Shown here piece after piece: positions 46,195 to 54,979 of a DNA stretch of 64,000 bases. Source of the DNA: Deltaproteobacteria bacterium UBA5205 (GTDB lineage Bacteria > Desulfobacterota > Syntrophorhabdia > Syntrophorhabdales > Syntrophorhabdaceae); NCBI GenBank assembly GCA_002412715.1, contig DHVP01000045.1, positions 1-64,000 of the forward strand. The letters are read 5' to 3'. The translations under genes were made by a program, and so were the position numbers. The notes beneath the pieces are model-generated. The model was not told where the DNA came from and did no database searches. It saw only the letters and a list, made by a program, of their open reading frames with translations. Position 1 is the stretch's first letter. Every line of letters starts with the position of its first letter.

Positions 46195-46920
46195 CTATTT
46201 TTTTTGACTATCCGATGGGGATTTCGAGACAATTATCTCTATTCTGCGGTTTCGGGAGCGGTTTTCGTCGGTATCATTGGGTGCCACGGGATGGTATTCG
46301 GCGTAGCCCACCGCGGATATTCTCCGGGGTGACAGGTCATGCTTTTCAATAAGGTAACGCACCACTTCGGTGGCGCGTCTCACGGAAAGCTCCCAGTTGG
46401 ACCTGAACTCCGTCGTGGCAATGGGAATGTCGTCCGTATGGCCTTCGACACGCAGCGGATTTTCTACGGCAGCGATGACCGGCGCTATCGTATCCAGTGT
46501 CCGCCTGGCCCCTTGCTTGAGATCGGCCTTGCCGAGATCGAAGAAGGCCTCATCAAGGACCCTGATCACGATTCCCCGCTCATCGGTGATAACGGATATA
46601 TTCTTTTCAAGGGCATCATTGCCGGAGAGCTTCCTGATCTCCTCCTCCAGCTTTTGCTTCACTTCCTCGGCGGAGCCCTGGGTTTTGAGGGAGACATCGA
46701 AGGGCACGTTCCCGGCGGCGCTCCCCTCGGCGGCCACCCCGGAACCACCGGTGAAAATGGTCTTCAAATGACCGGTCACTTCCCTGTATTTTTGTGAATC
46801 GTGTTTAGAGAACGTATACATCATGATAAAGAAAGCGAGAAGCAGCGTGATGAGGTCGGCATAGGTGATGAGCCAGCGCTCAAGGTTTTCGGGCTCTTCC
46901 GCTTTCTTTTTCCTTCTCAT
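46195..46920 (-). CDS. motB: Flagellar motor stator protein MotB
   Basis: 241 residues. Basic cytoplasmic start, one transmembrane helix with the ion-carrying aspartate (LITYADLITLLLAFFIMMY), a plug/linker part, and an OmpA-type peptidoglycan-binding domain (about 120-235: VEGHTDDIPIAT, NWELSVRRATEVV, RNRRIEIIV). ATGA overlap with motA. Confidence 0.95.
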   Translation of the reverse strand: MRRKKKAEEPENLERWLITYADLITLLLAFFIMMYTFSKHDSQKYREVTGHLKTIFTGGSGVAAEGSAAGNVPFDVSLKTQGSAEEVKQKLEEEIRKLSGNDALEKNISVITDERGIVIRVLDEAFFDLGKADLKQGARRTLDTIAPVIAAVENPLRVEGHTDDIPIATTEFRSNWELSVRRATEVVRYLIEKHDLSPRRISAVGYAEYHPVAPNDTDENRSRNRRIEIIVSKSPSDSQKK

Positions 46921-47684
46921 CTCGCCGCCTCCGCTCGTTTGTCGGGAAGCAGGAACGAAACAAGCTTCATCCGGATTACGCGGGGATTGTCACCCATGGC
47001 GAGCGATATGGCGCCCTCCGTTATGATCTCCAGATAGAGCGCTTCATCCTGATGCTTGTGTTTGAGCTTGTCGGACAACGGCAGGTAGATGAGGTTCGCC
47101 ATGGCGACGCCCCAGAGGGTGGCGATGAAGGCGCTTGCGATCGCGGAGGCCATATTGGAGCTGCTTTCCATGTTCCCCAGGGCGTGAATAAGGCCAAGGA
47201 CAGTCCCCATGATACCCAGTGTCGGCGAAAAGCCCCCGAGTTTCAGAAAAAAGTTGGCACCGGCCTTGTGACGTTCCTCTATGTATGCCATTTCTATTTC
47301 GAGGATCTCTCTGATCTTGTTCGTCTCGAAACCGTCGATAGCCAGTTGTATCGCCTTTCTCAGAAAGGGCTCTTGGATCGCGTCAAGGTCTTTTTCAAGG
47401 CTTAAGAGCCCGTTTTTACGGGCCTTCTGGGAGAGGTCGAAGAGGAGATCGATGAGCTGGCGGGAGTCCATCTTCTTTTCGAAGAAGGCCACTTTCATAA
47501 GGTTCGGCAGGTTGACGAGCTGCTTGACCGAGGTAGTTACCGTGGCCGCCCCAAAGGTCCCGAAAATGACAAGTATCATCGCGGGCACCTGGATCAGCGC
47601 GGAAAGATGCCCCCCTTCCATGATGAAAGAGACGAGAACGGAACCGATGCCGACCAGCAGGCCAAGGACTGTTGCTATATCCAT
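46917..47684 (-). CDS. motA: Flagellar motor stator protein MotA
   Basis: 255 residues, four transmembrane helices (about 3-25, 30-50, 145-170, 180-205) with the large cytoplasmic loop between helices 2 and 3 that contacts FliG. Family signatures: GGFSPTLGIMGTVLGLIHAL and FIATLWGVAMANLIYLPL. Forms the ion channel with MotB. Directly downstream of the PilZ-type gene, which suggests c-di-GMP control of the motor. Confidence 0.95.
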   Translation of the reverse strand: MDIATVLGLLVGIGSVLVSFIMEGGHLSALIQVPAMILVIFGTFGAATVTTSVKQLVNLPNLMKVAFFEKKMDSRQLIDLLFDLSQKARKNGLLSLEKDLDAIQEPFLRKAIQLAIDGFETNKIREILEIEMAYIEERHKAGANFFLKLGGFSPTLGIMGTVLGLIHALGNMESSSNMASAIASAFIATLWGVAMANLIYLPLSDKLKHKHQDEALYLEIITEGAISLAMGDNPRVIRMKLVSFLLPDKRAEAAR

Positions 47685-47690
47685 AATACA

Positions 47691-48272
47691 TCAACTCGTC
47701 GTTTCTTTTTTCTGACGCAGATACTGGCGCTCTTTCACAAATATATAGTTGATCAGGATGTCCCGGTCCTTCTCATGGATGACCATGAACTTCAGGGCAA
47801 CTCTTTGTGGGCCTGCCTCGCCGTGATCGTTTTCGACCCGGACCGCCTGGCACAGACAGGTGATCTTCGGATAGGGGAATAAAGGGACAATGAGCTTGAG
47901 TTCCACAAAATCCCCCTCCGTCAAGGGAGCATCACACCGGAACTGGACCCCTGCGCCGCTGATATTCACCTCGGTGGTGATGGTGTTGTAGTCTTCGCTG
48001 ACGGCAGACTTCCGCAGGATCTCAATGATCGTGTCCAGTTTTTTGTTGATCGTCTGCATGTAGACATGCAATTGGTCGGTCTCGTCCCCGGGCTCACCAT
48101 CGGGCTCCAGAAAATACAACTCATGCAGCCTGTCCACAACCTGTGTCGAATTGTAACGGATTGCGTCCTGAAGCTTCAGGAATTCTTCGCGGCTAATGCC
48201 TCGGAACTCGAGGGGAATCCGGTCCTGGATCCGAAAAAACTCTCTTCTTTCATCTTCACCACTCATATCCAT
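47691..48272 (-). CDS. Atypical (tPilZ-type) c-di-GMP receptor
   Basis: 193 residues. The PilZ RxxxR motif is at the very N-terminus (ERREFFR, Arg10 and Arg14), but the N-x-S-x-x-G motif (VNISGAGVQF, Asn103) comes about 89 residues later instead of the usual 20-30. The stretch between (about 28-90) is helical with heptad-like leucines. That layout fits the tetrameric tPilZ family with a helical insertion. Binding of c-di-GMP is expected because both motifs are intact. It overlaps the HD-GYP gene (which degrades c-di-GMP) and precedes motAB; a role as motor brake is inference. Confidence 0.8.
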   Translation of the reverse strand: MDMSGEDERREFFRIQDRIPLEFRGISREEFLKLQDAIRYNSTQVVDRLHELYFLEPDGEPGDETDQLHVYMQTINKKLDTIIEILRKSAVSEDYNTITTEVNISGAGVQFRCDAPLTEGDFVELKLIVPLFPYPKITCLCQAVRVENDHGEAGPQRVALKFMVIHEKDRDILINYIFVKERQYLRQKKETTS

Positions 48273-49734
48273 CCCGAATCAAATCAGCGAATACCTGCGC
48301 TATCGCCGGATCGAACTGACTGCCGCTGCACCTCATGATCTCCGACGTTATCTCACCGACCGCCATCGCCTTGCGGTACGGGCGGTCCGTGACCATGGCG
48401 TCGTAGGCGTCGCAAACGGCTATTATACGGGAGCATACGGGGATATCGTCGCCGGCGAGGCAATCGGGATATCCCTTGCCGTCATACCGCTCATGGTGAT
48501 GCCGGATGATCTTCGCCTCTTTCGCAAGGATCTCGAAACGGCTCATGATCTCTTCCCCGTAAACGGAATGGCTCTGCATCACCGTATATTCCTCGTCGGA
48601 GAGCCGCTCCGGCTTGAGCAGTATTTTGTCGGGAATACCGATCTTCCCCAGATCGTGGACAGGGCAGACAACCTTGATGACATCCTTTTCGTAGTCGGTA
48701 ATGCCGAGCCGCTCGCCCAGGGCAAGACTCATGTTCGTGACCCTCTTGCAATGGCCTTCCGTATAGAGGTCCCGCTTGGTGATGGCTATGATCAACGATT
48801 TCAGGGTGTGGAGGATGTTCTCGAAGAGACTTTCGTAGAGCATCCTGTTCTCAATCTGCGTCGATGCCTTTTCGGCGATGAGGCGAAGAAAAAAGACATC
48901 GTTTTCCAGGGATTTGGCCGATCTGTCCCCGTTGAGCTTCGATTCCGTCATGATGAACCCGATAGGCTCCCCCTGGATAAAAAGGGGAAGGTAGATCCGG
49001 TTGTCCTTAACGACATACCTTCGTGCGCCGCGTGCTTCCTCTTTCAAATCATCGGGGATGCTGATACGCTGCCATTTCCGCTCAGGTTTGCTGCCGTCCC
49101 TGGTGTGTCCCGCGTAAAGTATCAATTCGTTCCCTTCGCCGTCAGGCACATAATACCCGCAGGAATTCACATCGAGAGTCTCTCCCACGATCTGGATCAT
49201 CTTCTCGTAAACATCCTCGAAGATATTGATGGAATTGAACTTGTTCGATATATGGTACATCGTGGTCAATTCCTTGATCTTCTTCTGCAATTCCCTGTTG
49301 AGATGCTCGATCTTCTTCTTATCGCCCAGGTTCTGCATAATGTTTTCTTTTTCAATGAGAAGGTTTCTCTCCCTCAAGACCCTCATCATGACAAGCATGA
49401 GTTTATCGAGTTCGAAAGGTTTGAGAAGAAAATCGGAGGCGCCCTTTTTCATGGCATCGATGACGAAATTCGGGTCATAGTAACCTGTCGCCATGATGAC
49501 AGCCGTGGTAGGTTTCGAGACCTTGATGGTGTCTATGAGGGTTATACCATTGATATCGGGAAGCTGGACATCGAGAATGACGATCTCCACGTCCCTCTTC
49601 TTGAGCATTTCGAGGGCTTCACTGCCGCAGGTGGCCTCATATATTTCGCAACCGTTGAGCTCCAGGAAATCAGCGAGGATGTTGATGACTTCGGGGTTGT
49701 CGTCGACAACGAGTATTTTGGTTCCCTCGATCAT
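48256..49734 (-). CDS. Response regulator with GAF and HD-GYP c-di-GMP phosphodiesterase
   Basis: 492 residues. Receiver domain (about 5-120: ILVVDDNPEV, phosphorylated Asp in ILDVQLPDING, Lys in LLKPFE), a short coiled coil, a GAF domain (about 155-310), then an HD-GYP domain (about 325-490: VHDLGKIGIPDKILLKPERL, HHERYDGKGYP, AVCDAYDAMVTDRPYR). All HD and GYP residues are present, so c-di-GMP hydrolysis to GMP is expected. No partner kinase is adjacent. It overlaps the PilZ gene by 17 bases. Confidence 0.93.
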   Translation of the reverse strand: MIEGTKILVVDDNPEVINILADFLELNGCEIYEATCGSEALEMLKKRDVEIVILDVQLPDINGITLIDTIKVSKPTTAVIMATGYYDPNFVIDAMKKGASDFLLKPFELDKLMLVMMRVLRERNLLIEKENIMQNLGDKKKIEHLNRELQKKIKELTTMYHISNKFNSINIFEDVYEKMIQIVGETLDVNSCGYYVPDGEGNELILYAGHTRDGSKPERKWQRISIPDDLKEEARGARRYVVKDNRIYLPLFIQGEPIGFIMTESKLNGDRSAKSLENDVFFLRLIAEKASTQIENRMLYESLFENILHTLKSLIIAITKRDLYTEGHCKRVTNMSLALGERLGITDYEKDVIKVVCPVHDLGKIGIPDKILLKPERLSDEEYTVMQSHSVYGEEIMSRFEILAKEAKIIRHHHERYDGKGYPDCLAGDDIPVCSRIIAVCDAYDAMVTDRPYRKAMAVGEITSEIMRCSGSQFDPAIAQVFADLIRDGYEW

Positions 49735-49776
49735 CGTTCATCCCCGTGCCTTCTTTGCGTACCCGATGACATCCTG

Positions 49777-50355
49777 TCATTCAATGAGAAGTCTCCCCTT
49801 CCTCAGTTTCTCCAGGTTCCGGATTTCATCAACGATCTGTTCCGTATCGTTCGCCTGTTTCCCGTTAATGGGTTCGACCATGTTCTCCGATTCTTTGGGC
49901 TTCTTATTGCGATATCTTTCCATTTCATCGTAAAAACTCTGAAGGGTCTGAATGAGCTTTGCGTTCAGTTTTTTCAGTGCGATCTTCTCACGGGCGTTCT
50001 TGACAACCACCTGAAGCTCTTCCATCCTGAAGGGCTTGACGATGTAGTCGAATGCGCCCATCCTGACGGCTTCGACGGCGCTGTCCATGGATGCATAACC
50101 CGTAATGATAACGAATTCCGTGTCCGGATTCTCTTTCCTGATGGTCCTTATCAGCTCCATGCCGGAGAATTCCGGCATGTTAAGGTCGGTAACGATCAGA
50201 TCGAAGGGGTCTTTACGATGACTTTCGAGGGCATCCCTGCCATTGGCCGAGCCATTGACATCGTGGCCCTCTTCTTTCAGATACTCCTCGAGGATTTCTC
50301 TGAGTTCCTTATTATCGTCGACAACGAGGATGCGGAAGGTTCCATCATTTCTCAT
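49777..50355 (-). CDS. Stand-alone receiver protein with helical tail
   Basis: 192 residues. Receiver domain (about 8-125: ILVVDDNKELREILEEYL, Asp in VTDLNMPEFSG, Lys in VKPFRMEEL) followed by about 65 residues of charged helix and a short tail, without a DNA-binding or enzyme domain. The tail may be a coiled coil for partner binding. It lies in the motility operon, overlapping the 68-residue gene by 11 bases. Confidence 0.88.
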   Translation of the reverse strand: MRNDGTFRILVVDDNKELREILEEYLKEEGHDVNGSANGRDALESHRKDPFDLIVTDLNMPEFSGMELIRTIRKENPDTEFVIITGYASMDSAVEAVRMGAFDYIVKPFRMEELQVVVKNAREKIALKKLNAKLIQTLQSFYDEMERYRNKKPKESENMVEPINGKQANDTEQIVDEIRNLEKLRKGRLLIE

Positions 50356-50551
50356 CGTGTCTCTTCAACTTTTCGGTCACCTGCTCGCCGATTCTATCGT
50401 AAAGCATCTTCTTCATTCCTTCCCGTGAAATGTTCACCTCGTCCTCGCGGCTTTCCATCTCATGTTCGTTACCAGCGCGGTTCATACGGACCTTCATGTT
50501 CTTCATGTAGGTTCGTATGACGCTGCTTATCTGGTAATCCGAAATCGTCAT
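50345..50551 (-). CDS. Small FlgM-associated-like protein
   Basis: 68 residues, highly charged. MTISDYQISSVIRTYMKNMK, then a linker and DEVNISREGMKKMLYDRIGE. The pattern (a short helix, a DxVxIS motif, then a helix with R/K and V-x-E) resembles small proteins annotated beside flgM in deltaproteobacteria (DVU0524-like); the assignment is tentative. Overlaps the receiver gene. No membrane segment; probably cytoplasmic. Confidence 0.6.
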   Translation of the reverse strand: MTISDYQISSVIRTYMKNMKVRMNRAGNEHEMESREDEVNISREGMKKMLYDRIGEQVTEKLKRHDEK

Positions 50552-50606
50552 CTTTTTCTCCCTTGCTATGTTATCGGATGAAAGAAAAACGACTTAAGCT
50601 ATTTTT

Positions 50607-50936
50607 TCATTTCTTAAGGGAGAAAAACGAGGGAGCCGGCGGGAAGGGAAACGTGGGACTGTAAGACCTCATCGCCCTGCGGTTCTGTGAATAACGGTCG
50701 ATCTCCATCATCAGCTTCGTCCGCTCTTTTTCGAGCCTTTCTATGACCTGCACCTCGTTAATGTAAAACCTCCCGGCAACGTCCGCGTCGAGTCCGGGGG
50801 AAGACGCCGCCAGTCGGGCGCTGACCTTTTCGCGTTCCAAAAGGCTTTGTATGAATGCAGCGCCGTTTTCCTGGTCAAGCGCCGCCAGGGTCATTTCCTC
50901 AAAAAGGATGATGTCCCTCTCACTGTGCTTCTTCAT
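50607..50936 (-). CDS. Small helical protein, flagellar-chaperone-like
   Basis: 109 residues, mostly helical: two long helices (about 5-42 and 55-88) and a Pro/Phe-rich tail (SPTFPFPPAPSFFSLKK). Size, helical content and position in a flagellar operon suggest an FlgN/FliT-type export chaperone or regulator, but no motif proves it. It overlaps the end of the upstream 545-residue gene by 17 bases. Confidence 0.55.
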   Translation of the reverse strand: MKKHSERDIILFEEMTLAALDQENGAAFIQSLLEREKVSARLAASSPGLDADVAGRFYINEVQVIERLEKERTKLMMEIDRYSQNRRAMRSYSPTFPFPPAPSFFSLKK

Positions 50937-52557
50937 CCTGTCCGTTCCCTCCTGCAGACTTCCTCTTCATGAATGATTCCTTCAATTCGTACGAGTTTTT
51001 CAAAAGCATCTGCAACTCTTTGAACCTCTTCTCGAAATCCGCCTTCCGGTCCCCGTCTTCACCCGCTGTGCCTTCTTTGCCGCCGGGAGCATCAACGACC
51101 GTCTCGCCCCCGCCGGTGTACAGGCCTGTGAAGGCGCAGGCATTGTATGTGATCCTGTCATGAAGGGAAACAGTAAAATCATGCACGAAACGGACCGTCT
51201 CACCTTTGCTTGTCGAAAGCGAGTCGATGAGCACCGCCCTGTCAAGTTTCAACAGGCCCCTTTCATCGAGGGTGATTCCAGGTGTCTTTCCTAACTCGCC
51301 GGCGCTGTAACCTGCTGTCCCGTTGAGGACCGTCCGAAACGATGCTTTCACCGCCTGTCTTACCGCCTCCCTTGCGAGGGCCGACCGGGCCCCGGCCGTG
51401 GCGCCATCGTCATCTGCAGGCTCTTCGACGCCGTTCGCAATCGCTTCAACAAGCCCATTGACAGCGGCGACAAGACAGACAACCTTCTCGATGATCTTTG
51501 CGTCATGCGCCGGGCCGTCGTCAGCCGGTCCTGTTGCTGCCGTTCCCCCGATGAGCTTCACGACAACACCGGGCATTCCTCCCGCCAGGGTGACGGGGCT
51601 GGCCAAGCCTTCCGGCCCCTTGTCCGCCGAATACTTCTCGTTCTTCTCCTTCGGCCCGCCGGCAACGGCCTCATGGTCCTTTTCACCGAAAAGAAACCGT
51701 GACACCGCTTGCCCTATTCCCTTAGCTGCCGCGGCGGGGTCGCTGAGAAGAGATATCCATGCGGGCCGGTTCAGCTTTTCAACAACGCCGCCCCCGGCAT
51801 CGCCTTTCCCGCTGGCGATCTTGCCCGGCCGGGGTCCCTTCGAAGCGACGGGCAGATCCTCCCGTGGGGCTTCCTCTCCATCCAGTCCTGCCAGGAAAAC
51901 GGCGATCTTCCTGACTTCGTCGGGGACCACAACGCTGCCCCCGGGTTCTCCGCCTTTGCCAAGGAGGGCTGTTCCTCCGGAAGGATCGTGACGAATAACG
52001 ACGGGTACTGGAGCATCGTCGACCATATCCACGGAGATAATGAACTTCTCCACTACTTGCGGCAAATCAGGGTTGACGGTCGCCAGACCGGGGCGATAAT
52101 CCGTTCGGGACAGCTTCCGGGCAGCATCATTCACGAGGGCGGCGACATCTTCCTCGGACGCTTCGGGATTTCCCGCGGCCCCCGGTTGTACCGTACCTTT
52201 TATTATGACAAGCCGATCCGGTGTCTCCCCGGGGCCGGCCGCACGATGAGCGCCGCCGGGAAGAAAGATGAACGTGTCGCCCCTCGTCATCGGAGGCTCA
52301 AGAGACGCTCCGTCAGCAGCTTTCGCGGTGAGCACGCCTTGCTCCGCCTCAAGGGCGTCGCCCGTCAGGTTCATGATGTCCGAGGTTGCCTGTTCAATTG
52401 TCTGAATATATCCAAGGACGGCTGAAGAGATCTTTGACGAGGGGGCGAAGACATCCTTCAAGACCGCAAGATCCTGCTTTACAGGGCCGGCCGCAGGCTT
52501 TTGCGTGTCGCCGCCAGGCAGTTGCCGGAACGGATATGTCGCGCAGGTTATCTTCAT
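50920..52557 (-). CDS. Large low-complexity protein with a FliD-like C-terminal segment
   Basis: 545 residues, unrecognised overall. No signal peptide. The first 400 residues are rich in Gly, Ala, Pro and Asp, with little clear fold. From about 425 the sequence GITLDERGLLKLDRAVLIDS followed by VRFVHDFTVSLHDRI resembles the C-terminal part of the filament cap FliD, where a beta turn with L-x-L-D-x-x-x-L precedes a helix. The end is a charged coiled coil. Hook-length control proteins (FliK) are also long and low-complexity, so that is an alternative. First gene after the sigma-28 promoter, consistent with a late flagellar product. Confidence 0.55.
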   Translation of the reverse strand: MKITCATYPFRQLPGGDTQKPAAGPVKQDLAVLKDVFAPSSKISSAVLGYIQTIEQATSDIMNLTGDALEAEQGVLTAKAADGASLEPPMTRGDTFIFLPGGAHRAAGPGETPDRLVIIKGTVQPGAAGNPEASEEDVAALVNDAARKLSRTDYRPGLATVNPDLPQVVEKFIISVDMVDDAPVPVVIRHDPSGGTALLGKGGEPGGSVVVPDEVRKIAVFLAGLDGEEAPREDLPVASKGPRPGKIASGKGDAGGGVVEKLNRPAWISLLSDPAAAAKGIGQAVSRFLFGEKDHEAVAGGPKEKNEKYSADKGPEGLASPVTLAGGMPGVVVKLIGGTAATGPADDGPAHDAKIIEKVVCLVAAVNGLVEAIANGVEEPADDDGATAGARSALAREAVRQAVKASFRTVLNGTAGYSAGELGKTPGITLDERGLLKLDRAVLIDSLSTSKGETVRFVHDFTVSLHDRITYNACAFTGLYTGGGETVVDAPGGKEGTAGEDGDRKADFEKRFKELQMLLKNSYELKESFMKRKSAGGNGQDEEAQ

Positions 52558-52590
52558 GACGGTGCTCTCGCCGCTACTCTCCCTGCACGG

Positions 52591-52617
52591 TTATCGGCCG
52601 CAAGACCGATTAACTTA
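52591..52617 (-). promoter_or_regulatory. Sigma-28 (FliA) promoter of the motility operon
   Basis: Minus strand: TAAGTTAA (52617-52610), exactly 11 bases, then GCCGATAA (52598-52591). The FliA consensus is TAAAGTTT-N11-GCCGATAA, so the -10 is perfect and the spacing exact. The operon's first ATG is 34 bases downstream. Confidence 0.8.
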
Positions 52618-52811
52618 ATCCCCAGCCTGCCGTGCGCAACGTCAATTATCTGACAACATTCACCGATGTCGTGCAAGAGCCTGACTTTTATGTCCGGATT
52701 ACCTCGATCAAGCCGAAAACGTTTACAGATAACCCTTCAGCAATTTTCCTTACAGCCTGTTCATGAGACAGAGCGGCATGGGCACGGATATTGCAAAACA
52801 TTGAGACGATT

Positions 52812-53963
52812 ATGAACCACGATGGAAAAATGACGGATGTCTTTCCGTCGACAATACATGAGACGATAGCCGGTCTGCAGGGTATTCTCGCCGACAGTAG
52901 AATCATGGAAACCGGCGGCCGTGTTTCGGAGGAGATCGTAAGGGCCTGTCAAAAAGGCCGGAAGGTTCTCCTATGCGGCAACGGCGGCAGTGCCGCGGAC
53001 GCACAGCATATAGCCGCGGAACTCTCCGGCAGATTTTTCTTCGATCGCCAACCCCTCTTTGCGGAAGCCCTGCACGTCAACACATCCTACCTGACGGCCG
53101 TGGCCAACGACTACTCGTATGAAGAGATATTCGCCCGCCTGATCCGGGCCCAGGGGCGTTCCGGCGATGTCCTTATCGCTCTGTCGACATCGGGGAATTC
53201 GAAAAACATTCTCAGGGCCCTTGAAGAGGCAAATGCCGCGGGGATGGTCACCGTGGGGTTCACCGGCCAGGGACCGAATGCGATGGAAATGCTCTGCGAT
53301 TATCTCCTTGCCGTCCCCTCGAAAGTCACGCCGCGTATCCAGGAGTGTCACATCATCCTTGGCCACATTATCTGCGAGATAGTCGAGAGCAGGCTGTTTA
53401 CCGTTCACAAACCCGCCATCTTCCTCGACCGGGACGGCGTAATAAACAAAAAGATGGATGGGCGGGACTACGTGACGAAATGGTCCCAATTCTCTTTCCT
53501 GCCGGGTGTCTTCGAGGCGATCAAGCTGTTTAACGACCATGGCTACCTCGTCATCGTCGTGACCAACCAGCAATGCATCGGCAAGGAAATCGTCCCGGCG
53601 GAGACCATCAGAACGATCCATGAGAGAATGGCGAAGTCCATTGAGGAAAACGGCGCGCATGTTGACGGCGTGTATATGTGTCCCCACCTCGCGGCCGATG
53701 AATGCTCCTGCAGAAAACCCGGCACGGGCCTCTTCGAGACAGCCCTCAGAGATTTCCGAAGACGGGGAATCTCTATCGATATGACAAAAAGCTATATGAT
53801 CGGCGATTCCGAAACGGACATAATCGCCGGCAAAAAAGCGGGCCTTTATGCATTGCAGATTGCCCGAAATTATAGTCCGCAGGACTGCCCCGACGGGACA
53901 GGAATTCTTGAGACGGCACAGCGGATCGTTGGAAGCAATAAAACAAGAAGGACGGCAACGTGA
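52812..53963 (+). CDS. Fused GmhA-GmhB: sedoheptulose-7-P isomerase and heptose bisphosphatase
   Basis: 383 residues, two enzymes in one chain. N-terminal SIS domain (about 15-195: LLCGNGGSAADAQHIAAELS, LIALSTSGNSKNIL) of GmhA type; C-terminal HAD phosphatase (about 198-370: FLDRDGVINKKMDG, VTNQQCIGK, the zinc site CPHLAADECSCRKP, and MIGDSETDIIAGKKAG) of GmhB type. GmhA turns sedoheptulose 7-phosphate into heptose 7-phosphate; GmhB removes one phosphate from heptose bisphosphate. The kinase (HddA/HldE) acting between them is not in the window. ATG at 52812; an ATG six codons later is possible. First gene of the sugar island. Confidence 0.9.
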   Translation: MNHDGKMTDVFPSTIHETIAGLQGILADSRIMETGGRVSEEIVRACQKGRKVLLCGNGGSAADAQHIAAELSGRFFFDRQPLFAEALHVNTSYLTAVANDYSYEEIFARLIRAQGRSGDVLIALSTSGNSKNILRALEEANAAGMVTVGFTGQGPNAMEMLCDYLLAVPSKVTPRIQECHIILGHIICEIVESRLFTVHKPAIFLDRDGVINKKMDGRDYVTKWSQFSFLPGVFEAIKLFNDHGYLVIVVTNQQCIGKEIVPAETIRTIHERMAKSIEENGAHVDGVYMCPHLAADECSCRKPGTGLFETALRDFRRRGISIDMTKSYMIGDSETDIIAGKKAGLYALQIARNYSPQDCPDGTGILETAQRIVGSNKTRRTAT

Positions 53964-54976
53964 CAACACGCGCGCTCATTACAGGAGTAACGGGCATGGT
54001 CGGCTCCCACCTGTGTGACTTTCTCCTGACTCATACCGACTGGGACATTTACGGGATGTGCAGATGGAGAAGTCCCCTCGACAACGTCGAGCACCTTCTC
54101 GATAGGGCAAACAGAAAAGACAGGGTGCACTTCCTGAACGGCGACCTCAACGATTACGTCTCCCTGACGGGCGCCGTCGAGGAGGGCAGACCCGACTACG
54201 TATTCCACCTCGCCGCACAGAGCTATCCCAAAACCAGCTTTTCCGCACCCCTCGATACCCTTCAGACGAACATCCTGGGAACCGCGAGGCTTCTTGAGGC
54301 CTTAAGGAGGACAAGCGGCGTCGATCCCGTTATTCATGTATGTTCTTCCTCGGAGGTGTTCGGACGCGTTCCCAGGGAAAGACTTCCCATCAACGAGGAA
54401 TGTTCCTTTCACCCCGCCTCGCCATACGCCATATCGAAGATCGGCACCGATATGGTAGGCCGCTTTCATGCCGAGGCGTACGGGCAGAAGGTTGTGGTCA
54501 CACGGATGTTCACCCATACCGGGCCGCGAAGAGGCGATGTCTTCGCCGAATCGACCTTTGCGAAGCAGATCGCCATGATAGAGCACGACCTGATCCCGCC
54601 CGTCGTCAAGACAGGTAATCTCGATTCCATGCGGACGTGGTCGGATGTCAGGGACGCGGTCAGAGCCTACTATATGCTCGTAACCGTCAACCCCGTTCCC
54701 GGCCAATACTACAATATAGGGGGAACATATTCGTGCACGGTGGGCGATATGCTCTCTCACCTCATCGGGATCTCCACCGCAAAAGACCGCATTCGGGTGG
54801 AGACGGAAGAAGGCAGGCTCCGCCCCCTCGATGCCGACCTCCAGGTGCCGGACACAAATAAATTTAGAAATCATACCGGATGGGAACCACAGATACCGTT
54901 CGAAAAGACTATGCGGGATTTATTGGATCACTGGAGAATGAGAGTGAGCTCCGGAAAAGTGTTCTTGACGAGGTAA
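53960..54976 (+). CDS. GMD-like NDP-sugar 4,6-dehydratase
   Basis: 338 residues. Extended SDR: cofactor loop ITGVTGMVGSHLCDFLL, ADLNDY-type GDLNDYVSL, HLAAQSYPKTSF (very similar to GDP-mannose 4,6-dehydratase), catalytic Ser/Glu region CSSSEVFG and Y-x-x-x-K as PYAISKIG, and RMFTHTGPRRGDVF. GTG start overlapping the gmhAB stop. Substrate could be GDP-mannose or, given the preceding heptose enzymes, GDP-heptose as for the related WcbK/DdahA enzymes. The choice cannot be made from sequence by eye. Confidence 0.85.
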   Translation: MTTRALITGVTGMVGSHLCDFLLTHTDWDIYGMCRWRSPLDNVEHLLDRANRKDRVHFLNGDLNDYVSLTGAVEEGRPDYVFHLAAQSYPKTSFSAPLDTLQTNILGTARLLEALRRTSGVDPVIHVCSSSEVFGRVPRERLPINEECSFHPASPYAISKIGTDMVGRFHAEAYGQKVVVTRMFTHTGPRRGDVFAESTFAKQIAMIEHDLIPPVVKTGNLDSMRTWSDVRDAVRAYYMLVTVNPVPGQYYNIGGTYSCTVGDMLSHLIGISTAKDRIRVETEEGRLRPLDADLQVPDTNKFRNHTGWEPQIPFEKTMRDLLDHWRMRVSSGKVFLTR

Positions 54977-54979
54977 AAA

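Noticed and set aside
48196..50520. 774-codon open frame antisense to the HD-GYP and receiver genes
   Set aside because: Both minus-strand genes are certain from their motifs; this frame has no domain and no ribosome site.
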